From Phytobacter diazotrophicus (lineage in GTDB: Bacteria; Pseudomonadota; Gammaproteobacteria; Enterobacterales; Enterobacteriaceae), in assembly GCA_004346725.1 (NCBI GenBank), contig SMDE01000003.1, forward strand, positions 372,001-436,000: a DNA stretch of 64,000 nucleotides, written 5' to 3'. This document shows positions 29,544 to 41,609 of this stretch, piece after piece. Numbering within the stretch: the first letter of the stretch is position 1; every line of letters begins with the position of its first letter. Both the position numbers and the translations under genes were made by a program. The notes beneath the pieces are model-generated. The model saw only the letters and a program-made list of their open reading frames with translations. It did no database searches and was not told the DNA's origin.

Positions 29544-30274
29544 TACTTACGCGCTTCCACCATCAGGCGTTTCATTTCCGCGACCGCCTCTTTCAGACCG
29601 CTCATGACAGCACGACCAATAATGGCATGGCCAATGTTCAGCTCATGCATTTCCGGCAGGCGTGCGATAGCCTGCACGTTATGGTAGGTGAGGCCGTGTC
29701 CGGCATTAACTTTCAGCCCGAGGCTTGCCGCATAGCTCGCCGCTTTAGCGATGCGATCCAGCTCTTTTGCCTGTTCCGCTTCGTCTTTCGCGTCGGCATA
29801 ACAACCGGTGTGAATTTCGATGTATGGCGCGCCAACATCGGCAGCCGCTTTGATCTGCTCAACATCGGCGTCAATAAACAGCGAGACCAGGATACCGGCA
29901 TCTGCCAGACGCTTGCAGGCATCACGCATTTTGTCACGTTGCCCGGCCACATCCAGACCGCCTTCGGTGGTCACTTCCTGGCGTTTCTCCGGCACCAGGC
30001 AGCAGAAATGCGGCTTCGTTTCGACCGCAATCCCCAGCATCTCTTCTGTAACGGCCATTTCAAGATTCATTCGCGTATCCAGAGTCTGACGCAGTACGCG
30101 AACATCGCGGTCAGTGATATGGCGACGATCTTCACGCAAATGCACGGTAATACCGTCCGCACCGGCCTGTTCCGCAATAAATGCCGCCTGTACCGGGTCC
30201 GGATACGCCGTGCCGCGCGCATTGCGCAGGGTGGCAATGTGGTCAATGTTGACGCCTAACAGTAATTCAGCCAT
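29543..30274 (-). CDS. pdxJ: Pyridoxine 5'-phosphate synthase
   Basis: 243 residues from ATG 30272-30274, as in E. coli (a GTG one codon earlier is less likely). TIM-barrel enzyme with [28 protein letters not shown] and the phosphate loop [11 protein letters not shown]. It condenses 3-amino-2-oxopropyl phosphate with deoxyxylulose 5-phosphate. It follows recO by a 100-bp gap with no clear terminator, in the rnc-era-recO-pdxJ-acpS order. Confidence 0.97.
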   Translation of the reverse strand: MAELLLGVNIDHIATLRNARGTAYPDPVQAAFIAEQAGADGITVHLREDRRHITDRDVRVLRQTLDTRMNLEMAVTEEMLGIAVETKPHFCCLVPEKRQEVTTEGGLDVAGQRDKMRDACKRLADAGILVSLFIDADVEQIKAAADVGAPYIEIHTGCYADAKDEAEQAKELDRIAKAASYAASLGLKVNAGHGLTYHNVQAIARLPEMHELNIGHAIIGRAVMSGLKEAVAEMKRLMVEARK

Positions 30275-30374
30275 CACAATCCTCGTTTTCTTTTTCGTTC
30301 GTCTTTACGTTCTACTCACCCCGCCCTTCTGCTCACATGCGCAAAGGTGAAAGCGAGTCGGAAATTCGGCTCCG

Positions 30375-31082
30375 TTAACGTTTCGGCATAAACTGGCGAA
30401 ACAGTTCCCGGCTCTTGAGCGGTTTGCCCCCAAGATACGGCTTTAACGCTATGCGGGTAAAGCGTTTCGCCGCCCTGAGCGTATCCATATCGGGAAATTC
30501 GCGTTCGGCAAGCGCTCGCAAATGCCGCCCGGTAAAGGTGCTGTTATCCACCACCACGCTGGCAATAAATCCCTTCTCTTCGCGATAACGGTAGGTCATG
30601 GTGTCCTCAACAGGTTCACCGCTGCCTGCACAGTGCAGAAAATCTACGCCATATCCGAGGTGCCCCAGCAACGCGAGTTCAAAACGACGTAAAACCGGTT
30701 CGGGCGTACCGATTGCGCCAGCCAGTGCCTGGATACAGTGCAGATAATCGAAGAAAAGTTCAGAGAAGCGAGTCTCATGTTCAAGAACCCGTGACAGGAG
30801 CTCGTTGACATACAGACCGCTGTAAAGCGTAATCCCGGAAAGGGGAAGTGCCAGAGAGACGGCTTCAGCGCTGCGCAGCGTTTTGACTTCGCCGCGTCCG
30901 CCAAAGCGTACCAGCAAGGGGGTAAAAGGCTGTAACGCGCCTTTCAGGTTGGAACGTTTTGAACGTGCGCCTTTAGCGACCAGGCGCACGCGACCCGACT
31001 CTTCCGTGAAGACGTCCAGCATTAAGCTGGTTTCGCTCCAGGGGCGACTATGCAGGACGAATGCGCGCTGCCAGCCCTCCAT
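30375..31082 (-). CDS. recO: DNA repair protein RecO
   Basis: 235 residues from ATG 31080-31082, giving the [15 protein letters not shown] start of E. coli RecO. A second ATG one codon earlier (31083-31085) is equally possible. An N-terminal OB fold (1-80) precedes a helical domain; the usual C-terminal [13 protein letters not shown] is followed directly by the stop, 6-7 residues shorter than in E. coli (242). RecO anneals SSB-coated single strands and with RecR loads RecA. An ERIC repeat occupies the whole era-recO gap and touches the start codon, replacing the normal leader. Confidence 0.95.
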   Translation of the reverse strand: MEGWQRAFVLHSRPWSETSLMLDVFTEESGRVRLVAKGARSKRSNLKGALQPFTPLLVRFGGRGEVKTLRSAEAVSLALPLSGITLYSGLYVNELLSRVLEHETRFSELFFDYLHCIQALAGAIGTPEPVLRRFELALLGHLGYGVDFLHCAGSGEPVEDTMTYRYREEKGFIASVVVDNSTFTGRHLRALAEREFPDMDTLRAAKRFTRIALKPYLGGKPLKSRELFRQFMPKR

Positions 31083-31083
31083 C

Positions 31084-31208
31084 ATACTCGCCGTCTTTCA
31101 AGCTGCAGGCGCGTTAGCTGCGCCCACTCCCCCCAGTCACTTACCGATGTAAGCTCCAGGGGATTCACGGTCTTGCCGCCTTCCTGCAACTCGAAATCCA
31201 TAGAGTAT
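31084..31208. repeat. ERIC element between era and recO
   Basis: A 125-bp enterobacterial repetitive intergenic consensus. It contains GATGTAAGCTCC and GGGGATTCAC, matching the ERIC1R primer core, and CCCCAGTCACTTACC, matching the ERIC2 core. Its ends are the inverted repeat ATACTC/GAGTAT with further arms TTTCAAGCTGCAG/CTGCAACTCGAAA. It lies inside an operon, which is unusual for an intergenic repeat, and its left end abuts the recO start codon. Confidence 0.92.
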
Positions 31209-31214
31209 CAACTC

Positions 31215-32938
<1,724 letters not shown>

Positions 32939-33036
32939 TGGCGCCCTGAGGAGCCAGCCTGAAACTTCGGGGGAACATTCTATACGCAACGACATGGGAT
33001 GTCGTTAGTCTGAACGGATTTATCGCGGAAATAATT

Positions 33037-33065
33037 CGGGGTGCGGATATTCTGTCCGCACCCCG
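33037..33065 (-). terminator. lepB terminator
   Basis: CGGGGTGCGGA and TCCGCACCCCG form a perfect 11-bp stem with a 7-nt loop, 6 bases after the lepB stop. On the minus strand it is followed by AATTATTTCC. It separates lepA-lepB from the rnc promoter. Confidence 0.72.
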
Positions 33066-33070
33066 TTGAA

Positions 33071-34045
33071 TTAATGAATGCCACCAATGCGACTTAAGCG
33101 CACGCCGGTTGGCCATTCACCTTCTTGTTTTTCAAAACTCATCCAGATAGCGGTAGCTCTGCCCACCAGATTGGCTTCTGGTACAAAGCCCCAATAACGG
33201 CTGTCAGCACTGTTATCGCGGTTATCGCCCATCATGAAGTAATGACCCGGCGGAACAATCCACGTCGCCAGCGGCTGGCCCTGCTGTTTGTAATACATGC
33301 CCAGTTGATCCTGCGCGACCGGCACGGTCAGAATACGGTGGGTGACATCCCCCAGCGTCTCTTTGCGCTCACCCAGACGAATACCATCATCACGGTTCTC
33401 GCCTTTCGGCAACTGGAAGAAACCACTGCTGGCTTCCCCGCCCGTGCGGCGCCCGAAGGTCTGCACGAAATCACTCGGTTCAACATTACTGTAGGTGATT
33501 GGCAGCGCGTTATCACAAGCCTGGCCGGAGCTGCATTTTGGCTGAACGGTAACCTCTTTGGCGACCGGATCGTAACTCACTTTATCGCCCGGCAAGCCGA
33601 CAACACGTTTGATGTAATCAAGACGCGGATCGTCCGGATATTTAAATACCGCGATGTCACCCCGTTTCGGATGACCGGTTTCGATCAGGGTTTTCTGGTA
33701 AATCGGATCTTTAATGCCATAGGCGAACTTCTCAACCAGAATAAAATCACCAATCAGCAACGTTGGCATCATCGAACCTGACGGGATCTGGAAGGGTTCA
33801 TAAATAAATGAACGCACGACCAGAACAATCGCCAGCACCGGGAAAACCGATGCGCCAGTTTCCAGCCAGCCCGGTTTCGGGCCGACTTTTTTCAGCGTTT
33901 TGTTATCGAGGGCATCACCTGTTGCCAGTTGGGCAACAGCCTGACGCTCACGGCGTTTGGGTGCAAAAATAAACTTATCCAGGCACCATAGAAATCCCGT
34001 CGCCAGGGTCGCAACGACCAGGATCAGGGCAAACATATTCGCCAT
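33071..34045 (-). CDS. lepB: Signal peptidase I
   Basis: 324 residues, as in E. coli. Two N-terminal membrane segments (about 4-22 and 61-78) are followed by a periplasmic catalytic domain with Ser91 (IPSGSMMPT) and Lys146 (YIKRVVG) as the Ser-Lys dyad and MMGDNRDNSADSRYWG as box E. It cleaves signal peptides of exported proteins at the outer face of the inner membrane; essential. It lies 16 bases after lepA and is probably cotranscribed with it. Confidence 0.98.
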   Translation of the reverse strand: MANMFALILVVATLATGFLWCLDKFIFAPKRRERQAVAQLATGDALDNKTLKKVGPKPGWLETGASVFPVLAIVLVVRSFIYEPFQIPSGSMMPTLLIGDFILVEKFAYGIKDPIYQKTLIETGHPKRGDIAVFKYPDDPRLDYIKRVVGLPGDKVSYDPVAKEVTVQPKCSSGQACDNALPITYSNVEPSDFVQTFGRRTGGEASSGFFQLPKGENRDDGIRLGERKETLGDVTHRILTVPVAQDQLGMYYKQQGQPLATWIVPPGHYFMMGDNRDNSADSRYWGFVPEANLVGRATAIWMSFEKQEGEWPTGVRLSRIGGIH

Positions 34046-34061
34046 GCCAACTCCTTAAGGG

Positions 34062-35861
34062 TTATTTGCCGTCTTTACCGACATGCAGAATGGCGAGGAA
34101 CGCTTCCTGCGGCAGTTCGACGTTGCCGACCTGCTTCATGCGTTTCTTACCTTCTTTCTGTTTCTGCAGCAGCTTTTTCTTACGGCTAACGTCACCGCCA
34201 TAGCATTTTGCCAGAACGTTTTTACGCAGTTGTTTTACCGTCGAACGGGCAATGATGTGGTTACCAATGGCCGCCTGAATGGCAATATCAAACTGTTGAC
34301 GCGGGATGAGCTCTTTCATCTTCTCAACCAGCTCGCGCCCGCGGTATGGTGCGTTGTCGTTGTGGGTGATCAGCGCCAGCGCATCAACACGCTCACCGTT
34401 GATCAGCACGTCCACACGTACCATGTTGGAAGCCTGGAAGCGTTTGAAGTTGTAATCCAGTGACGCATAGCCACGGGAGGTTGACTTCAGACGGTCGAAG
34501 AAGTCGAGCACCACTTCCGCCATCGGGATTTCATAGGTCAGCGCCACCTGGTTACCGTGGTAAACCATGTTGGTTTGCACGCCACGTTTCTCGATACAGA
34601 GCGTGATCACGTTGCCCAGGAACTCCTGTGGCAGCAGCATATGACACTCGGCAATTGGTTCACGCAGCTCATAAATATTGTTCAGCGGTGGCAGCTTGGA
34701 CGGGCTGTCGACGTAGATAACCTCTTTCGAGGTGGTCTCAACTTCGTAGACTACCGTTGGTGCGGTGGTGATCAGATCCAGATCGTATTCACGCTCCAGA
34801 CGCTCCTGAATGATCTCCATATGCAGCAGACCAAGGAAGCCGCAGCGGAAACCAAAGCCCAGCGCGGTAGAACTTTCCGGTTCGTAGAACAGCGATGCAT
34901 CGTTCAGGCTCAGCTTGCCGAGCGCATCACGGAAGTTCTCGTAATCGTCAGAGCTTACAGGGAACAGACCGGCATAAACCTGTGGCTTCACCTTTTTAAA
35001 GCCCGGCAGCGCTTTGTCAGCCGCATTTCGCGCCAGCGTCAGGGTATCGCCCACCGGCGCGCCCATAATGTCTTTAATAGCGCAAACCAGCCAGCCTACT
35101 TCGCCGCAATTCAGTTCAGTACGGTCAACCTGTTTCGGTGTGAAGATGCCCAGACGGTCAGCGTTATAGACCTGGCCGGTACTCATCACTTTGACTTTAT
35201 CGCCTTTACGCAGCGTACCGTTTTTCACACGGATCAACGACACGACGCCCAGGTAGTTATCGAACCAGGAGTCAATAATCAGTGCCTGTAATGGTGCATC
35301 CGGATCACCTTGAGGTGCCGGAATTTCGCGCACCAGGCGTTCGAGGACATCAACAACACCCACACCGGTTTTAGCAGAGCAACGCACCGCGTCGGTGGCA
35401 TCGATACCAACGATATCTTCAATTTCTTCCGCAACACGTTCCGGATCGGCTGCAGGCAGGTCGATTTTATTCAGTACCGGCACCACTTCCAGATCCATTT
35501 CCATGGCGGTATAGCAGTTTGCCAGCGTCTGCGCCTCTACCCCCTGGCCGGCATCCACCACCAGCAACGCACCTTCACAGGCGGCCAGCGAACGGGAAAC
35601 TTCGTAGGAGAAGTCAACGTGACCAGGAGTATCGATAAAGTTCAGTTGATAGGTTTCGCCATCGGACGCTTTAAAGTCCAGCGTAACGCTCTGCGCCTTG
35701 ATGGTAATACCGCGTTCACGTTCGAGATCCATAGAATCAAGAACCTGAGCTTCCATTTCGCGATCGGACAAGCCGCCACAAATTTGGATAATGCGGTCAG
35801 ACAGCGTCGACTTACCGTGGTCGATGTGAGCAATGATCGAAAAGTTACGTATATTCTTCAT
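34062..35861 (-). CDS. lepA: Elongation factor 4 (LepA)
   Basis: 599 residues, the E. coli length. GTPase domain motifs [25 protein letters not shown] and NKID occur in order in the first 140 residues, then EF-G-like domains II, III and V and the LepA-specific C-terminal domain with basic end ([20 protein letters not shown]). It acts on ribosomes during initiation/back-translocation. The 169-bp gap to rseC probably contains its promoter. Confidence 0.98.
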   Translation of the reverse strand: MKNIRNFSIIAHIDHGKSTLSDRIIQICGGLSDREMEAQVLDSMDLERERGITIKAQSVTLDFKASDGETYQLNFIDTPGHVDFSYEVSRSLAACEGALLVVDAGQGVEAQTLANCYTAMEMDLEVVPVLNKIDLPAADPERVAEEIEDIVGIDATDAVRCSAKTGVGVVDVLERLVREIPAPQGDPDAPLQALIIDSWFDNYLGVVSLIRVKNGTLRKGDKVKVMSTGQVYNADRLGIFTPKQVDRTELNCGEVGWLVCAIKDIMGAPVGDTLTLARNAADKALPGFKKVKPQVYAGLFPVSSDDYENFRDALGKLSLNDASLFYEPESSTALGFGFRCGFLGLLHMEIIQERLEREYDLDLITTAPTVVYEVETTSKEVIYVDSPSKLPPLNNIYELREPIAECHMLLPQEFLGNVITLCIEKRGVQTNMVYHGNQVALTYEIPMAEVVLDFFDRLKSTSRGYASLDYNFKRFQASNMVRVDVLINGERVDALALITHNDNAPYRGRELVEKMKELIPRQQFDIAIQAAIGNHIIARSTVKQLRKNVLAKCYGGDVSRKKKLLQKQKEGKKRMKQVGNVELPQEAFLAILHVGKDGK

Positions 35862-36030
35862 ATAGGGAGATTTTTTGCCTTACGAATAACTAAGAGGCCG
35901 CGGTTCGGAGCCTGACGTCAAAAGTCTGAAACGCCGCATTCTACACTACAACCACAATGCGGGGAAATGCTCATACTGGCAACAAACCAGGCCGCGCATT
36001 CCCCCCGGTAAGACAGGAAAATCACTGGCA

Positions 36031-36501
36031 TTATTCGGCAGGTGAATTGTCGATGCGCACCAGGTCGGGAGGGAGGCCAACGCTGATAATCACAGGCTGC
36101 CATTCGGAACGATTCGCCAGTCTTGGCGAAAAACTCCGCGCCAGTAAAAAACCGCCAACCCCACCCAATATGGCGCCGCACAACGTGGCCAGATCCTGAT
36201 TAAAAAGGGTCTGGAAGAGCGCCGACATCAGGAAAAGACCAACCAGCGGAGACATATACACCAGCAGCGCTGACGTCAATAAACTGGCTTCGCCAATCCC
36301 CAGCTCCACTTTTTGCCCGGCAACCAGCGGCTGATCGCACGGTACGGATAAGGTATGGGTCATTTGCGGCCCAAGTTTGTTCAGTACGCGGCTCCCGCAT
36401 CCACTTCGTGAAGCACAACTGCTACAGGAGGCTTTAACATCGCACTCCACCAGCGCTTCACCGTTTTTCCATGAGACGACGGTCGCCCACTCTTTGATCA
36501 T
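36031..36501 (-). CDS. rseC: RseC, sigma-E operon / SoxR-reducing system protein
   Basis: 156 residues (E. coli 159). An N-terminal cytosolic Cys cluster, CDVKASCSSCASRSGCGSR (C-x5-C-x2-C-x5-C), is typical of the RseC/MucC family. Two membrane segments lie at about 75-95 and 100-120. It acts with Rsx/ApbE in reducing SoxR and is linked to thiamine synthesis in Salmonella. Its ATG overlaps the rseB stop by 4 bases. Confidence 0.94.
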   Translation of the reverse strand: MIKEWATVVSWKNGEALVECDVKASCSSCASRSGCGSRVLNKLGPQMTHTLSVPCDQPLVAGQKVELGIGEASLLTSALLVYMSPLVGLFLMSALFQTLFNQDLATLCGAILGGVGGFLLARSFSPRLANRSEWQPVIISVGLPPDLVRIDNSPAE

Positions 36502-37454
36502 TGTGCTGCCCTGAATTTGATGCTGTCCGCAATACGCTTGGCCGTTTGTGGGGGTAATTCACCCACAATGGTAATTTCAGCGTTATCACGGATGGTTGTA
36601 CTCACGGTCCGGCGTCCGGTACGCAACATCTGATCGGCACTGTTCTGATTAGCACGATTGACGTTCACCGAGAAACTAAACAGGCCATCGGAATAAAGAC
36701 GGGATTCGACAGGCATGTCTATGGTAGGAAGCTGGCGACGACTGCTGGAGACTTCACTAAAACCTTGCGGTAACCAGGAAGGCAACCAGTTAAAGGCAAC
36801 GCTGTCGCCCTGCGGAACGGACAGCAACGGCGGCAAGTTGGCGTTTGCCAGGGTCTGCATACTGCTGGCGATCTGTTGCCCGTTTACGGTGTAGGCAATC
36901 ACGCGGAACTGTTCCAACGTTTCGCCATCTCTGTCGAGCAGATCCACGCGCATTGGCAGGCGCGTTTCCGCATCCATCCAGACAATGTAGCTATAACGCG
37001 TTCCGTCACGGGCAACAACCCGGATCACTTCACACAAGCGATCGGCAATACGCGTACGTCCGACAGAAATGAAATCGTAATAAGGCGCAAGGCGTTTGAA
37101 ATCGGTATATACCAGCGAAGGGAGCGAATCGACAATGTAGTCGCCATTCAGCGTAAAGGGCTCAAGACCCGGCTCAAAGTAGCTTATCTCATTGCCACGC
37201 TGTACCACTTCCCGGCGGGGGCCGTCCATTTGCAAAAGCTGAGCGAGAGGCTGATTGTTTACACGCGCGTGGCGGTAACGCAGAGACTCTACCCCTTGCT
37301 TGTTAATGCTGATAAAGGACAGTTCATAGTTGAGTGACTGGCTCGCCACGTTCATCTGCTGCAACAACGCCCCGGACGAGGTATCTGCCGAGGCGTTGCT
37401 TGAGAAGAACAGGCCTGCTGCCACAAAAGACATGGCACACCAAAGTTGCTTCAT
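36498..37454 (-). CDS. rseB: RseB periplasmic sigma-E regulator
   Basis: 318 residues, as in E. coli, with signal peptide 1-23. A LolA-like lipid/LPS-binding domain is followed by a smaller C-terminal domain (about 215-318) that contacts RseA. It protects RseA from DegS until it binds off-pathway LPS. Its ATG overlaps the rseA stop by one base. Confidence 0.96.
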   Translation of the reverse strand: MKQLWCAMSFVAAGLFFSSNASADTSSGALLQQMNVASQSLNYELSFISINKQGVESLRYRHARVNNQPLAQLLQMDGPRREVVQRGNEISYFEPGLEPFTLNGDYIVDSLPSLVYTDFKRLAPYYDFISVGRTRIADRLCEVIRVVARDGTRYSYIVWMDAETRLPMRVDLLDRDGETLEQFRVIAYTVNGQQIASSMQTLANANLPPLLSVPQGDSVAFNWLPSWLPQGFSEVSSSRRQLPTIDMPVESRLYSDGLFSFSVNVNRANQNSADQMLRTGRRTVSTTIRDNAEITIVGELPPQTAKRIADSIKFRAAQ

Positions 37455-38104
37455 TACTGCGATTGGGTTCCTAACGTTTGATTTCCTGGCACTTGCACAG
37501 CAGCCTGCTGGGTTTGTGCCTGCTCAAACTTAAGCTGTTCGGAGTGCAGACGACGTTGCAGTTCGTAATCCTGCAACATGGCGTTAATACGGCGACGCTG
37601 TTCCTGCACCTGCTGTTGCTGACCGACATCCGCCGTTGCATCAGCCGGAACACCCAGACTTACCGGGCTGGCTTTGCCCATCATCGGCAGTGTATTAAAC
37701 ACCGGCGCTTCTGGCTGCTGGGTGGATTCAGACTGGCCATTATAGTGCTGGACACCCACAATAACTGCAAGCGATACGCACGCAGCCACGCCCATTTGCG
37801 TCAATTGACTGGCCCATGGACGGACTTTTGTCCAGAATGGCATTTTCTGCCACTGGTGCGGCGCAGGCTGAGCCTCAGGGATTAATGGTGTCGTCGGTTG
37901 AACAGACTCATTTTCAATCGCGGCCATAACTTGGGCTGAGATATCGAAGTGGAGAACATCAGCCGTATCACCGCGCATTGCGTCGCGAATGAGATGGTAG
38001 CTCTCCCAGGTTTTCTGCATTTCAGGATCGCGAGACAGCTCAGAGAGCAGCTCCCTATCCAGCGTTTCACCGTCCATTAAAGCGGAAAGTTGTTCTTTCT
38101 GCAT
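37454..38104 (-). CDS. rseA: RseA anti-sigma-E factor
   Basis: 216 residues from ATG 38102-38104, as in E. coli; the frame is open further upstream but lacks homology. The N-terminal cytosolic domain (1-100) binds sigma-E, one membrane span lies at about 101-118 (GVAACVSLAVIVGVQHY), and the periplasmic domain ends in a Gln-rich tail. Sequential cuts by DegS and RseP release sigma-E. It lies 31 bases after rpoE in the rpoE-rseABC operon. Confidence 0.96.
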   Translation of the reverse strand: MQKEQLSALMDGETLDRELLSELSRDPEMQKTWESYHLIRDAMRGDTADVLHFDISAQVMAAIENESVQPTTPLIPEAQPAPHQWQKMPFWTKVRPWASQLTQMGVAACVSLAVIVGVQHYNGQSESTQQPEAPVFNTLPMMGKASPVSLGVPADATADVGQQQQVQEQRRRINAMLQDYELQRRLHSEQLKFEQAQTQQAAVQVPGNQTLGTQSQ

Positions 38105-38135
38105 GCCTAATACCTTTTCCAGTATCCCGCTATCG

Positions 38136-38711
38136 TCAACGCCTGATAAGCGGTTGAACTTTATTATCAATAGCTTCCCGCGCTCGGAAGATACGTGAAC
38201 GCACTGTACCTACCGGGCAATCCATGATAGCGGCTATCTCTTCATAGCTCAGACCATCCAACTCCCGTAACGTAATTGCCATGCGTAAATCTTCCGGGAG
38301 CGACTCAATAGTACGGAAAACTATTTGTCTCAGTTCTTCTGACAACATTAAGTTCTCAGGGTTCGAAATTTCTTTCAGCGCACCGCCACTTTCGAAGTTT
38401 TCTGCTTCAATCGCGTCGACATCACTTGATGGCGGCCTGCGTCCCTGAGCAACCAGATAATTTTTTGCTGTATTCACAGCGATACGGTATAGCCAGGTAT
38501 AAAAAGCACTATCTCCCCGGAACGAGTCCAGCGCGCGATAAGCCTTAATAAATGACTCTTGTACGACATCAGGCACATCGCCAGAAGGCACATAGCGGGA
38601 AACCAGACTCGCCACTTTATGCTGGTAGCGCACTACCAGTAAGTTGAACGCCTTCTGATCTCCTTTCTGGACCCTCTCAACAAGGACCTGATCCGTTAAC
38701 TGCTCGCTCAT
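38136..38711 (-). CDS. rpoE: RNA polymerase sigma-E factor
   Basis: 191 residues from ATG 38709-38711, identical in length to E. coli and nearly identical in sequence. Region 2 (about 10-90) has YQHKVASLVSRYV and FYTWLYRIAVNTAKNYL; region 4 (about 130-190) has the helix-turn-helix LSYEEIAAIMDCPVGTVRSRI. An in-frame GTG at 38762 would add 17 residues without known homology in the family. It directs the envelope stress response and activates its own promoter. Confidence 0.97.
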   Translation of the reverse strand: MSEQLTDQVLVERVQKGDQKAFNLLVVRYQHKVASLVSRYVPSGDVPDVVQESFIKAYRALDSFRGDSAFYTWLYRIAVNTAKNYLVAQGRRPPSSDVDAIEAENFESGGALKEISNPENLMLSEELRQIVFRTIESLPEDLRMAITLRELDGLSYEEIAAIMDCPVGTVRSRIFRAREAIDNKVQPLIRR

Positions 38712-38793
38712 CCGAGGTAAAATCTCCCCAAAACCTATTTCCACGCGTAAATGAAACGCCACTCCAAAACTGCACTATATGAGCAAGCAGCCA

Positions 38794-38822
38794 TTTAGAG
38801 CGAAGGTTCAGTAAAAAGTTCC
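38794..38822 (-). promoter_or_regulatory. Sigma-E autoregulated promoter of rpoE
   Basis: On the minus strand -35 GGAACTT (38816-38822), a 16-bp spacer and -10 TCTAAA (38794-38799) match the sigma-E consensus and the E. coli rpoE P2 promoter. The rest of the 38712-39137 gap (426 bp) holds the rpoE leader and, at its right end, the nadB promoter. Confidence 0.88.
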
Positions 38823-39112
38823 GTTACGCCTTTGTTTTTGTGAATCGTTCTGCAGACTTTTCATTATGACTCATTATAAGTCCACAAACTCTGTATCGGG
38901 TATGTTGATTATGAAAAGACCCGAAGACCGCCAGAGAGTAACGCAACACAGCCTTTTTTTCATCACCTAATCCATATCAGCTAACAATCTGCCAGATAAC
39001 GATTTTCTTGCGGGCAACGCATTTATGCCGCCCTCGCATGTTTAGCCGTTAGTACAAATCATTAAAAAATGGCTACGCCAGGGCGGAATACGGTGCTATG
39101 CTGCCCGAACCT

Positions 39113-39130
39113 TGTTTAGTAAATTAAACA
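39113..39130. promoter_or_regulatory. NadR (NadI) box upstream of nadB
   Basis: TGTTTAGTAAATTAAACA is a perfect TGTTTA-N6-TAAACA repeat, the NadR operator, ending 7 bp before the nadB start codon. A -10-like TATGCT lies at 39097-39102, so NadR would sit over the transcription start and repress when NAD is plentiful. Confidence 0.9.
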
Positions 39131-39137
39131 CACCATC

Positions 39138-40757
39138 ATGAAAACAACCCCCGAACTTTCGTGCGATGTGCTGGTCATCGGCAGCGGTGCCGCGGGCCTG
39201 TCTGTTGCTCTGCGCCTCGCTGAACGCCACAACGTTATCGTGTTAAGCAAAGGGCCGGTGAGTGAAGGCTCAACTTTTTACGCACAGGGCGGTATTGCCG
39301 CTGTGTTTGATGAAACCGACAGCGTTGAGTCTCATGTCGAAGATACGCTGATTGCCGGGGCTGGTATTGTCGAACGTCAGGCAGCAGAGTTTGTTGCCAG
39401 TAACGCCCGTCAGTGCGTGCAGTGGCTGATCGACCAGGGCGTCGCGTTCGATATGCAGGTGGATGCACAAGGAAGCGAAAGCTATCATCTGACCCGCGAA
39501 GGCGGCCACAGCCACCGCCGCATTCTGCATGCCGCCGATGCCACCGGAAAAGAGGTTGAAAACACCCTGGTCAGCAAGGCGCTGAATCACCCAAACATTC
39601 ATATCATTGAACGCAGCAACGCGGTGGATTTGATTGTTTCCGATAAAATCGGCCTGCCCGGCACGCGTCGCGTCGTGGGCGCATGGATCTGGAACCGTAA
39701 TAAAGAGATTGTGGAAACCTGCCATGCAAAAGCCGTCGTGCTGGCGACGGGCGGCGCATCAAAAGTGTACCAGTACACCACCAACCCGGATATCTCATCC
39801 GGCGACGGTATCGCCATGGCCTGGCGTGCCGGATGTCGCGTGGCAAACCTGGAGTTCAATCAGTTTCACCCGACGGCCCTGTTCCACCCACAGGCGCGCA
39901 ATTTCCTGCTCACCGAAGCTCTGCGCGGTGAAGGGGCGCATCTTAAACGTCCGGACGGCACCCGTTTCATGCCCGATTTTGACCCTCGCGGCGAACTGGC
40001 ACCGCGCGATGTTGTCGCGCGCGCCATTGATCACGAGATGAAACGTCTGGGGGTTGATTGTATGTATCTCGACATCAGCCATAAACCTGAGGATTTTGTC
40101 CGCCAGCATTTCCCGATGATTTATGAAAAACTGCTGGGGCTGGGGATCGATTTAACCAAAGATCAGGTTCCTATCGTGCCTGCCGCGCATTACACCTGCG
40201 GCGGCGTCATGGTGGACGAACATGGTCGGGCCGATGTCGATGGCTTGTATGCGATTGGCGAAGTGAGCTATACGGGCCTGCATGGCGCCAACCGCATGGC
40301 GTCTAACTCGCTGCTCGAATGTCTGGTTTACGGCTGGTCGGCGGCAGAAGATATTGATCGTCGGATCGGCATGACCCGCCCTGCCCCCACGCTTCCCGCC
40401 TGGGATGAAAGCCGCGTCGACGATGCCGATGAACGTGTGATTCTCCAGCATAACTGGCATGAGCTGCGCTTGTTTATGTGGGATTACGTTGGCATTGTGC
40501 GTACCACCAAACGTCTGGAGCGCGCCTTACGACGTATTACCTTGCTCCAGCAGGAAATTGACGAGTACTACGCCAATTTCCGCGTGTCGAACAATTTGCT
40601 GGAACTACGTAACCTGGTACAGGTGGCAGAGCTTATCGTGCGCTGCGCTATGGAACGTAAGGAAAGCCGCGGCTTGCACTATACGCTGGATTATCCGGAT
40701 CAGTTGCCTGAATCCGGCCCAACGGTTTTGTCGCCACGCACTTACATGAATAAATAG
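39138..40757 (+). CDS. nadB: L-aspartate oxidase
   Basis: 539 residues (E. coli 540). N-terminal FAD-binding [15 protein letters not shown] and the succinate dehydrogenase/fumarate reductase-like active-site stretch [13 protein letters not shown] are present. It oxidises aspartate to iminoaspartate, the first step of NAD synthesis with NadA, using O2 or fumarate. The last 16 bases overlap the convergent trmN6 gene. Confidence 0.97.
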   Translation: MKTTPELSCDVLVIGSGAAGLSVALRLAERHNVIVLSKGPVSEGSTFYAQGGIAAVFDETDSVESHVEDTLIAGAGIVERQAAEFVASNARQCVQWLIDQGVAFDMQVDAQGSESYHLTREGGHSHRRILHAADATGKEVENTLVSKALNHPNIHIIERSNAVDLIVSDKIGLPGTRRVVGAWIWNRNKEIVETCHAKAVVLATGGASKVYQYTTNPDISSGDGIAMAWRAGCRVANLEFNQFHPTALFHPQARNFLLTEALRGEGAHLKRPDGTRFMPDFDPRGELAPRDVVARAIDHEMKRLGVDCMYLDISHKPEDFVRQHFPMIYEKLLGLGIDLTKDQVPIVPAAHYTCGGVMVDEHGRADVDGLYAIGEVSYTGLHGANRMASNSLLECLVYGWSAAEDIDRRIGMTRPAPTLPAWDESRVDDADERVILQHNWHELRLFMWDYVGIVRTTKRLERALRRITLLQQEIDEYYANFRVSNNLLELRNLVQVAELIVRCAMERKESRGLHYTLDYPDQLPESGPTVLSPRTYMNK

Positions 40758-41479
40758 AAAGCCTGAGTGAGCGCGGTGTAACTTTCAGAATAATGCTGAT
40801 CGGCACCGCGGATCGCCAGCCAGTCGGTGAAGCATTCCCCCGGCGTTGGCGAAAAGGCCATTAATACGCGATGCGGCGGGCGATTTTCATACTCCGCCAC
40901 ATCCGTACGTAACCGTAAGTGCCAGCCTATACCCTGCGCTTTTTGGGCAAAGGCTTCACTCACGTCTACCGGGAGGATCACGCAGAAGAAACCGTCTTCG
41001 GTGATAAGCGACGCCGCACAGTCCAGCAGCGCTGCGTGATCCAGCGTCGTGGTATAGCGCGCCTGTTCCCGCTCCGGGGTCGCACATTGCACGCCCTGCG
41101 CAAAAAAAGGCGGGTTACTGACAATCAGATCGTAACGTGCCGTTTGCCCCGCACACCAATCGCGAATATCCGCATTATGGACATGAAAACGCGCAGCCCA
41201 GGGTGTCGCCTGCCCATTCTCCTGAGCCTGTGCGGCTGCTTGCTCATCGAGTTCTACTGCATCGATGACAACCGCATCGGTTGTTCTCTGCGCCAACATC
41301 AGCGCCACCAGCCCGCTGCCCGTGCCAATATCCAGCACTCTTTTCGCCCGCGAAACAGGCGACCACGCACCGAGTAAGATGCCGTCGGTGCCGACTTTCA
41401 TGGCGCAACGATCGTGTGCAACAAAAAACGCTTTAAATGTGAAACCATCGCGGCGCAACTGCGCCTTCTGGTGGGGCAT
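40742..41479 (-). CDS. trmN: tRNA1(Val) A37 N6-methyltransferase
   Basis: 245 residues, YfiC/TrmM (TrmN6). A Rossmann methyltransferase with SAM motif [17 protein letters not shown] and the adenine-N6 catalytic motif SNPPFF. It methylates N6 of A37 in tRNA1-Val. It is convergent with nadB and divergent from srmB across a 130-bp gap. Confidence 0.94.
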   Translation of the reverse strand: MPHQKAQLRRDGFTFKAFFVAHDRCAMKVGTDGILLGAWSPVSRAKRVLDIGTGSGLVALMLAQRTTDAVVIDAVELDEQAAAQAQENGQATPWAARFHVHNADIRDWCAGQTARYDLIVSNPPFFAQGVQCATPEREQARYTTTLDHAALLDCAASLITEDGFFCVILPVDVSEAFAQKAQGIGWHLRLRTDVAEYENRPPHRVLMAFSPTPGECFTDWLAIRGADQHYSESYTALTQAFYLFM

Positions 41480-41609
41480 CTTTACAACCTCTATACGGAA
41501 ACAGACGTAGCATAGGTGAAAGCAAAGCGCCGGAAAAGTAATAAGCTTACAAACAGATGAAGATTGCAGCCGTAACGTCTATAATCAGCGCCCCACACAG
41601 AGGTAGATC